NCBI GenBank assembly: GCA_036653215.1
Contig: JAVVUK010000097.1
Coordinates: forward strand, 1-5,275
Direction: 5' to 3'
DNA from: JADFUS01 sp036653215
Lineage (GTDB): Bacteria > Bacteroidota > Bacteroidia > Bacteroidales > Rikenellaceae
DNA length: 5,275 nucleotides
Each line of letters starts with the position of its first letter. Position 1 is the stretch's first letter. Positions 1 to 5,275 of this stretch are shown here, piece by piece. Made by a program: the position numbers and the translations under genes. Under the pieces are notes generated by a model. The model did no database searches. It had not been told where the DNA came from and saw nothing but the letters and a program-made list of their open reading frames with translations.

Positions 1-1
1 T

Positions 2-241
2 GAGGTTAACAAACACCTGTATATATTAAAAGTAAAAGCAGACGCTATTGCCCTATATGATGCGCAAATGAAAATTTCTGAAAACGACTTTGTAAATGGA
101 CGTATCAATATTATAGACTTGTCGCTTGAGAGATCGAGGCGTTCTACGGCTATGGTTACTTTCCAAGAGAGCCGTGCTGCTCTTTATAATGCCGTAACTT
201 TGCTTGAGATGCTTACCAAAGTAAAAATAATTCAAAAATAA
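2..241 (+). CDS. TolC-family outer-membrane protein, C-terminal fragment
   Basis: This is the last 79 residues of a gene that begins before the window; the frame is open from base 2 to the TAA at 239-241. TolC-family proteins form trimeric outer-membrane channels with long periplasmic helical barrels. The visible part looks like the final helical hairpin of such a protein: an amphipathic helix, then a turn and strand-like segment (FVNGRINIIDL, residues 30-40 of the fragment), then a second helix rich in small residues ending in LYNAVTLLEMLTKVKI. That ending matches the 'Y.A...LE.LTGV' finish I know from TolC-like efflux proteins. It lies 9 nt before the chain-length/export gene, so it is probably co-transcribed and may provide the outer-membrane exit for the polysaccharide. 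The signal peptide and N-terminal half are outside the window, so the subfamily cannot be judged. The family call is fairly secure; the role in polysaccharide export is inferred from position. Confidence 0.78.
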   Translation, partial: EVNKHLYILKVKADAIALYDAQMKISENDFVNGRINIIDLSLERSRRSTAMVTFQESRAALYNAVTLLEMLTKVKIIQK

Positions 242-250
242 TAAACTATA

Positions 251-2395
251 ATGGATATATTTAGTCAGATTTCACGTTTCTTATTTCGTATTAGATATAA
301 ACTGATATTTGGTTCTTTGCTTGCCACGATTTTGGCTATATACCTAACACAATTTATCCCTAAAGAATATAGTGTAACGACAACCATATTTACGGGTATA
401 ACTTCAAAAACGTCATTAAGTGATATGTCAGATGGGGCAGATTGGAATGTCTCTAATAACGCTCACGACAATATCATAAATCTCGTAAAGTCTAAGAGTA
501 CTCTTGAGAGTATCTCGATGGGGCTTCTTGCGCAACACCTTATATACGGAGATCCCAATAAAGATAATAATTATATTTCTGCTGCTCATTACAAAAAGTT
601 GATTAAGATTGTACCTAAAGAAGTTTTAGATTTAGTCGATAAATCATCTGAGGAGAGGACGATAGAAAATTTTAAGAGATATAAGGTCGCTGATCCAAGA
701 AACTTTATATATGGTGTTTTCAATTGGCAGCATCCCCATTATAGTTATACGGCATTAAGCAAGATCACAATTAAGAGGAAAGAGTCAAGTGATATGCTTG
801 AAATTTCTTATAAAAATAATGATCCCGGTATCGCTATGAATACGGTTTTGTTGCTTAATAAAGAGCTCTCTAAACGTTATGAGTTCTTGCTTTTAAGCAC
901 CTCAAACGATGTTATCAAATATTTTGAAGAACAACTAAAAAAAGCAACAGAAGAGTTAAGGATCTCTGAAGATGAATTGGTTAAATTTAATACAGAACAT
1001 GGTATTGTAAACTATATAGAGCAGACAAAACACTTATCGGCATTAAATAATGCTTTTGAGGCGAGATATGAGCAAATATTACTTGATAACAGCAGTTCAA
1101 AAGTTTTGTTAGTTGAGCTTGAAAAGCAGATGAATACACGTGCTACTCTTATCCGAGAAAATGAACTGTTTTTGTCTACGCTTGCTGAAATATCTTCTTT
1201 GAATGGTAAAATTGCCGAAATGGAAGTCTTTGGAAGTCAAGATGCCTCGAAACTGGAAAGCTGTAAAAAAGAATTAGATGCTGCTGAAAAGAAGATCAAA
1301 AATGTATCTACCAACATGGGCGTTTATTCATATACTAAAGAGGGTGTAGCCATAACAGATATGGTCGATCAATGGCTGAATGAGCTTATTAAGCAAGCTG
1401 CAAGTACGGCAGAGATAGAAGTTATGAAAAAGAGGAAAATAGATATAAATGAGCAATATGCCTTTTTCTCTCCTGTGGGTCCAAATTTAAGTAGAAAAGA
1501 TAGAACTGTTAAAGTGGCAGAGGAACAATATCTCACAATCCTTCACCATCTCGGACTTGCTCACCTTAAACAGAAAAATATACTTTTAAGTAGTGGTACC
1601 TTGCAGATTGTTTCTCCTCCGGAGTTTCCGTTGCTTGTTATTCCGAGACATAGAGATATATATGTGTTAATGGCGTTTTTATTCTCTATCATATTTATAT
1701 GTGGGGTTTATCTCATAATAGAGATGATGGATAGGACAATTCGTGATACCATGCGTGCTGAACATCTCTCTTCGGGAAAGGTGTTAGGTGTTTTCCCACG
1801 AAACGATAGACTTAAATATCGAGGTTATAACAAAGAGGTTTACCGTATGGCAACCTCATGTATGGCAAATGCTCTTAGTAGCTTTATCGTTAAGGGTGAG
1901 CCTACGATAATAAATATGTTAAGTATCGAAAAGAGAGAAGGGAAATCGTTTATTGCCAAAAAGTTGAAAGACTATTGGTCAGATCTTGGTTTCTCTGTCC
2001 AATATATATCATATGACAAAGATTTTAATACGGAGTCAAAATCATTTATCACTACATCATCTATTTGTGATATTTTACCAATAGAAGATAAAAAGCCGGA
2101 TATAATAATTGTTGAATATGCTCCTTTGATGGGTCGTAATGTCCCTAATGGACTATTAAAAGAGGCTTCTGCTAATTTGTTAATTACCGATGCTCAACGT
2201 ATTTGGAAGACGAGTGATCAGCCTATTTTTGATAAATTAAAAGAGACAATACAAGAAGGTCGCCTTTTCCTATATCTAAATAATGCAGATAGGGAGACAA
2301 CAGAAGAATATACAGGGCAGCTACCTCCTTATACAAAATGGAGACGTATAAGTTATCGTTTTTTCAAATTAGGAATAACAGCTAAGAAAATATAG
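251..2395 (+). CDS. Wzz/GumC-type polysaccharide co-polymerase with degenerate BY-kinase-like C-terminal domain
   Basis: This 714-residue inner-membrane protein is of the kind that controls chain length and links polymerisation to export of surface polysaccharide. A short, Arg/Lys-containing cytoplasmic N-terminus is followed by TM1 (about 16-36) and the start of a Wzz-like periplasmic domain (about 37-80). A strand-helix unit follows (about 171-210, with YKNNDPGIAMNTV), then helical, coiled-coil-prone stretches (about 220-350 and 385-445). A GNVR/Wzz-type proline-rich segment (455-466, PPEFPLLVIP) leads into TM2 (about 469-491). The cytoplasmic tail (492-714) resembles a BY-kinase P-loop domain, with EVYRMAT at 529-535, SIEKREGKS at 558-566, YDKDF at 588-592 and IIIVEYAP at 618-625, but key residues are changed and there is no tyrosine-rich tail. 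Active kinase function is therefore doubtful. The ATG at 251 gives a proper cytoplasmic lead before TM1; no clear Shine-Dalgarno precedes it. The next gene starts 10 nt after the stop. Confidence 0.9.
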   Translation: MDIFSQISRFLFRIRYKLIFGSLLATILAIYLTQFIPKEYSVTTTIFTGITSKTSLSDMSDGADWNVSNNAHDNIINLVKSKSTLESISMGLLAQHLIYGDPNKDNNYISAAHYKKLIKIVPKEVLDLVDKSSEERTIENFKRYKVADPRNFIYGVFNWQHPHYSYTALSKITIKRKESSDMLEISYKNNDPGIAMNTVLLLNKELSKRYEFLLLSTSNDVIKYFEEQLKKATEELRISEDELVKFNTEHGIVNYIEQTKHLSALNNAFEARYEQILLDNSSSKVLLVELEKQMNTRATLIRENELFLSTLAEISSLNGKIAEMEVFGSQDASKLESCKKELDAAEKKIKNVSTNMGVYSYTKEGVAITDMVDQWLNELIKQAASTAEIEVMKKRKIDINEQYAFFSPVGPNLSRKDRTVKVAEEQYLTILHHLGLAHLKQKNILLSSGTLQIVSPPEFPLLVIPRHRDIYVLMAFLFSIIFICGVYLIIEMMDRTIRDTMRAEHLSSGKVLGVFPRNDRLKYRGYNKEVYRMATSCMANALSSFIVKGEPTIINMLSIEKREGKSFIAKKLKDYWSDLGFSVQYISYDKDFNTESKSFITTSSICDILPIEDKKPDIIIVEYAPLMGRNVPNGLLKEASANLLITDAQRIWKTSDQPIFDKLKETIQEGRLFLYLNNADRETTEEYTGQLPPYTKWRRISYRFFKLGITAKKI

Positions 2396-2405
2396 TGTTG
2401 GTGGT

Positions 2406-3863
2406 ATGGGAACGATTGAAATTATAGTTAATAACATAAAGGCCCATTGGTTTTCCTTTTTTGGGGTTGTTATATCTATGATCATTATTTCCGCAGGGAC
2501 AATACTTATAGGTATTCCTTTTGGTCTCGCTATAACACTTGCTCCATTAGTGGTTATTTTCTTTATTTATTTAATAAAAGATCCATATTGGGGGATTATT
2601 GCGCTTTTTTTTATAAACTATTTTGTCACAGTGCTTATACGTTACTTGGCAGTTGAAGGGCTGAGTGTTATTTTTGATATAATGGTAGTTCTTACTTTCT
2701 TATCAATCATTATAAATAATCTTGTCAATCCAGAGAAGTTAGGACACAGACTTAAAAACGGATTATTTATTGTTTCCTTAATGTGGTTTATATATTGTTG
2801 TTTCGAGATTATAAATCCACGAGCGATGTTAAGTGCGTGGTTCTTGTCACGTAGTTTGATATACTATATGTTGGTAACAGTGATGCTTACGTTCTTGGTT
2901 TTTAACAAATATAAGGATTTGAAAACCATGTTATACATAATGTCTATTTTTACATTATTTGGTGTGGCAAAGGGTGTTATGCAGCAGTTTTGGGGCTTTG
3001 ATGTGGCAGAGACGGCTTTTCTGAACGATGGAGGTGCAGGGACACACTTGCTAAATACAGGGACTCGTTACTTCTCCTTTTATGTAAGTGCTGGGGTCTT
3101 TGGTGCTGTTATGGGGTATGCTGTGGTGATATATGGAATTTCGGCGATATACATAAAAGGCATTATGAGTAAGATCTATTTTACTGTTGTCGCTTTGGCA
3201 TCCTTATATGGTCTTCTTATATCGGGTACACGAGGGGCAATTGCTATACCTCTTGCTGGCTTCGTTTTGTTTATTATACTTTCAAAAAAGACAACAATAA
3301 TTATCACATCTACTGTTGTTTTAGTAGCCACTTATGTCTTTTTGGCTCACACAATGATTGGGCAGGGAAATCAATTTATAAGACGTACTCGTACTATCTT
3401 TGACCCAGATGAGCCTTCTTTAGTTGTGAGAAAAACAAATCAAGCCATTTTAAAAGAGTATCTTAAGGATAAACCTATGGGTGAGGGGTTAGGACTTAGT
3501 GGTGTAGATGCTCAAAATGTATCTATGCGTTTCACAACCACCATCCCAACAGACTCGTGGTATGTGAAGTTGTGGGTTGAGACAGGTGTTATTGGGTTAA
3601 TACTCTATATGTTGATATATCTATATGCTATGATATATGGATGTTATCTTATATTTTTTAAGGTTAAAGATCGCATATTAAAAGGGTTGCTGACGGCTTT
3701 GATGTGTGGATTTTTTGGTATTGTGGTTGCCTCATATGGGAACCAAGTACTTGGACAGTTTCCTGTGGCATTTATGATGTATACGAGTATCTCGTTTATC
3801 TTTATGGCAAAGACCCTTGACAAAGAGATAGCGGATAAAAAGGCATTATTAAAAATAGAATAA
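2406..3863 (+). CDS. O-antigen ligase / Wzy-type polymerase family membrane protein
   Basis: This 485-residue polytopic inner-membrane protein has about 11-14 hydrophobic segments (for example near 16-57, 60-82, 88-104, 118-136, 149-166, 174-190, 224-249, 257-292, 297-316, 389-416 and 427-468). It shows the O-antigen ligase (Wzy_C-type) pattern. SGTRGA lies at 273-278 within the membrane region, with an Arg as usually conserved. A large hydrophilic, probably periplasmic, loop follows (about 317-388) with several Arg (326, 327, 329, 342) and a 'P.GEGLGLSG' stretch at 357-366. The loop ends in PTDSWYVKLWVETG (381-394), which runs into the next TM. Such proteins either polymerise lipid-linked repeat units or transfer glycan to an acceptor; the sequence alone does not decide. 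Its place between a chain-length protein and glycosyltransferases slightly favours polymerase. The first ATG after the upstream stop fits a 10-nt gap, without a convincing Shine-Dalgarno. The next gene begins after a single base, suggesting translational coupling. Confidence 0.86.
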   Translation: MGTIEIIVNNIKAHWFSFFGVVISMIIISAGTILIGIPFGLAITLAPLVVIFFIYLIKDPYWGIIALFFINYFVTVLIRYLAVEGLSVIFDIMVVLTFLSIIINNLVNPEKLGHRLKNGLFIVSLMWFIYCCFEIINPRAMLSAWFLSRSLIYYMLVTVMLTFLVFNKYKDLKTMLYIMSIFTLFGVAKGVMQQFWGFDVAETAFLNDGGAGTHLLNTGTRYFSFYVSAGVFGAVMGYAVVIYGISAIYIKGIMSKIYFTVVALASLYGLLISGTRGAIAIPLAGFVLFIILSKKTTIIITSTVVLVATYVFLAHTMIGQGNQFIRRTRTIFDPDEPSLVVRKTNQAILKEYLKDKPMGEGLGLSGVDAQNVSMRFTTTIPTDSWYVKLWVETGVIGLILYMLIYLYAMIYGCYLIFFKVKDRILKGLLTALMCGFFGIVVASYGNQVLGQFPVAFMMYTSISFIFMAKTLDKEIADKKALLKIE

Positions 3864-3864
3864 T

Positions 3865-5028
3865 ATGTATGAGGTTTTCAAGCAGTTTTTAGAGATGGAC
3901 TTAGAGATGCAATTATTAATTATAATTGAGCATCTTGCTTTTTTTATGTATCTTATATCTGTCTTATATCTATTTGTATTTGCGTTATTTTCGTTATTGA
4001 GATCTTCTGCAAAATATCCCAAAGCCCAAAAGCAGTACAAATATGCTATTATATTTGTTGCCGATGAAGACGAGGATATCGTTGTAGAGTCTGTGAAGTC
4101 ATTTCTAAATCAAGATTACCCAAAGAGCAATTACGATATAATAGTGGTGTCTAACAATATGACGGAGCAGACAAATTCAGATTTGTCTCTTTTGCCAATA
4201 ACTCTTTTAAAAACAGACATTAAAGGAGATTATAAATCGGACGCTCTAAAACAGAGTGTAGCTAAATTAAATGGAAATAGCTATGACGCTGTTGTGGTTA
4301 TGAATGCTGACAATACTGTAGATGTAGATTTCTTAGACAAGGTAAATAATGCTTACTATTCTGGTGGAATGGCAATTCAAGCTCACCGTATAAAAAAAGA
4401 TGTACATACAAATACCGCAGTTCTTGCTTCTGTCAGTGAGGAGATCAACAACTCCATATTTAGACGAGGTCATGTTAACTTAGGCTTTTCTTCTGCTCTT
4501 ATAGGGTCTGGAATGGTATTTAGCTTCGATTGGTTTAGTGAGAACATACAAAAAACAATTTCTATAGGTATAGATAAACAGTTAGAGGCGATGTTGATTG
4601 AGCAGTCTATATTTATAGAATATTTAGACGATGTGTATGTATATGGTGTGAGTGTGAATAATGTTGATAAATTTAGGAAACAACGTTCTATGTGGTCTGT
4701 AAATAGAAAAGACAACATAAAACTTGCTAAAAACAGACTTCCCTCAGCCATCATAAACGGTAATTATGACTATTGCGATAAGGTGTTACAATGGATTATC
4801 CCGTCACGTATCATCTTGTTTGGAACTCTTGTTATCCTTACTATCTTGATGACATTTATATATTGGCCTTTCTCTATAAAGTGGTGGGTGTTGTTAATTA
4901 TGTTGATGGTGTCATTTGCATTAGCAATACCAGATGCTCTTATCGATGCACGTCTCATTAAAGCAATTAAGTCGGCACCAATGATTTTCTTATTGACATT
5001 TAAAAATATGTTTAAAAAGAGAGGATAA
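3865..5028 (+). CDS. Membrane-anchored family-2 glycosyltransferase (GT-A fold), with altered active-site motifs
   Basis: This 387-residue protein should add a sugar to a growing lipid-linked glycan at the cytoplasmic face of the inner membrane. Donor and acceptor cannot be told. An N-terminal TM (about 23-45) precedes the GT-A domain (about 58-290): a nucleotide-binding strand and helix (60-84, ending SFLNQDYP), a second strand (DIIVVSNN, 91-98), the DXD-region NADN (147-150), EEINNSIFRRGH (192-203), SSALIGSGM (209-217), GIDKQLE (235-241) and QRSMW (273-277). Two or three hydrophobic segments follow (about 310-333, 337-356 and perhaps 370-377), a layout common in processive-like GT2 enzymes. 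Several motif positions differ from what I recall as consensus (DADN, GEDKELE, DEKV, QRxRW), so activity is uncertain. The ATG at 3865 is one base after the preceding stop. Met11 or Met15 are possible alternative starts, and both keep the N-terminal TM. The family is clear; activity is not. Confidence 0.86.
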   Translation: MYEVFKQFLEMDLEMQLLIIIEHLAFFMYLISVLYLFVFALFSLLRSSAKYPKAQKQYKYAIIFVADEDEDIVVESVKSFLNQDYPKSNYDIIVVSNNMTEQTNSDLSLLPITLLKTDIKGDYKSDALKQSVAKLNGNSYDAVVVMNADNTVDVDFLDKVNNAYYSGGMAIQAHRIKKDVHTNTAVLASVSEEINNSIFRRGHVNLGFSSALIGSGMVFSFDWFSENIQKTISIGIDKQLEAMLIEQSIFIEYLDDVYVYGVSVNNVDKFRKQRSMWSVNRKDNIKLAKNRLPSAIINGNYDYCDKVLQWIIPSRIILFGTLVILTILMTFIYWPFSIKWWVLLIMLMVSFALAIPDALIDARLIKAIKSAPMIFLLTFKNMFKKRG

Positions 5029-5046
5029 TTTTAAAATAAGGTTGTT

Positions 5047-5275
5047 ATGGTAGAAAAGTATGATTTCATTTTTACAGGACTTCAATTGTGGGACTTAGAG
5101 ATAGGTTCTAATGCTCGTGATATGGCCTTAGAAATATCTAAAAATAATAGGGTTTTATATATAAATACGCCTCAACAACCCCGAAAAGACAAATCTCTTA
5201 GACGGATAAACGAAAATTTATGGGTCGTAGACTCTCCTTTCTCACTTCTATCTGTCAATAAATTACCAGATGGAG
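5047..5275 (+). CDS. Glycosyltransferase, N-terminal fragment (probably GT-B fold, TuaH-like)
   Basis: Only the first 76 residues are present; the frame stays open to the window edge. The N-terminus (FIFTGLQLWDLEIGSN at 7-22, then ALEISKNNRVLYIN at 27-40) looks like the first strand and helix of a GT-B Rossmann domain that handles the acceptor. From memory it resembles glycosyltransferases near teichuronic-acid TuaH that are frequent in Bacteroidota polysaccharide loci, but this was not searched. There is no TM segment in the visible part, so a soluble or peripheral cytoplasmic enzyme is expected, acting with the preceding GT2 on the same glycan. The start at 5047 follows the upstream stop by 18 nt and has a weak Shine-Dalgarno-like AAGG at 5038-5041, the only such match among the four starts in the window. 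The donor-binding C-terminal domain is outside the window, so family and sugar cannot be fixed. Confidence 0.72.
   Translation, partial: MVEKYDFIFTGLQLWDLEIGSNARDMALEISKNNRVLYINTPQQPRKDKSLRRINENLWVVDSPFSLLSVNKLPDG

Larger units (their letters stand above)
2..5275 (+). other. Surface-polysaccharide polymerisation and export operon, open at both ends
   Basis: Five same-strand genes are separated by 9, 10, 1 and 18 nt. No gap can hold a Bacteroidota-type promoter or a hairpin terminator, so transcription must start upstream of base 1 and continue past base 5275. The order (outer-membrane channel, chain-length/export protein, polymerase or ligase, GT2, GT-B-like transferase) fits a Wzx/Wzy-like pathway, although a flippase, a priming glycosyltransferase and a Wza-type protein are not in this window. 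The operon assignment is inferred from spacing and strand, not from transcript data. Confidence 0.8.

Noticed and set aside
53..235. 60-codon open frame on the - strand, antisense to the TolC-family tail.
   Set aside because: It lies wholly inside a well-supported coding region on the other strand, shows no recognisable motif, and has low-complexity, shadow-like composition.
1922..1948. Calling the chain-length protein an active Wzc-type tyrosine autokinase on the basis of its GKS P-loop.
   Set aside because: Walker A, A' and B are all altered and the tyrosine cluster is missing, so only a kinase-like fold is claimed.
2447..2656. 69-codon + strand frame inside the polymerase gene.
   Set aside because: It is an out-of-frame overlap of a clear transmembrane gene; its Tyr/Cys/Phe-rich product is the usual result of reading hydrophobic codons in a shifted frame.
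3849..4040. 63-codon - strand frame spanning the polymerase/GT2 junction, considered as a possible antisense regulator gene.
   Set aside because: There is no promoter or ribosome-binding signal and no domain, and both genes it crosses are intact and well supported.
4470..4958. Two - strand frames (4470-4754 and 4770-4958) antisense to the GT2.
   Set aside because: They are mirror frames of the GT2 coding sequence without motifs or start signals; the GT2 reading explains the region fully.
5028..5037. AT-only palindrome ATTTTAAAAT just after the GT2 stop, considered as a terminator or operator.
   Set aside because: It has no GC stem and no loop, is short enough to arise by chance in AT-rich DNA, and is followed within 10 nt by the next gene start.

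Overview
The window is an uninterrupted piece of a cell-surface polysaccharide (exopolysaccharide, capsule or O-antigen type) locus. Five genes lie on the + strand with almost no space between them: the tail of a TolC-family outer-membrane protein (2-241), a Wzz/GumC-type chain-length and export protein (251-2395), a polytopic O-antigen ligase/Wzy-type polymerase (2406-3863), a membrane-bound family-2 glycosyltransferase (3865-5028), and the start of another, probably cytoplasmic, glycosyltransferase (5047 to the window end). Gaps are 9, 10, 1 and 18 nt, so this reads as one operon continuing beyond both edges. No internal promoter, terminator, RNA gene, mobile element, CRISPR array or significant repeat was seen, and no gene-free stretch exceeds 18 nt.

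The organism is probably a member of the Bacteroidota, most likely Bacteroidales. The DNA is AT-rich with heavy use of ATA for isoleucine. Most starts lack a good Shine-Dalgarno sequence and sit behind A/T-rich leaders. The protein signatures (LPPYTKWRR near the PCP C-terminus, EEINNSIFRRGH and LIGSGM in the GT2, FTGLQxWDxEIGSN in the last gene) are ones I associate from memory with Bacteroidota polysaccharide loci. No database was searched, and the genus cannot be determined.

Inferred working model: the glycosyltransferases build lipid-linked repeat units at the inner face of the membrane; the O-antigen ligase-like protein polymerises or transfers them on the periplasmic side; the Wzz/GumC-like protein sets chain length and spans the periplasm; and the TolC-like protein may be the outer-membrane exit duct, a place more often taken by a Wza-type protein. 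A flippase, priming transferase and Wza were not seen here and may lie outside the window.

The points most worth a second look are a BY-kinase-like C-terminal domain in the PCP that has lost most of its catalytic signature, a GT2 that departs from family consensus at several active-site motifs, and the pairing of a TolC-family gene with a PCP. I do not see a clearly new system; this is a recognisable export/polymerisation module with some unusual parts.
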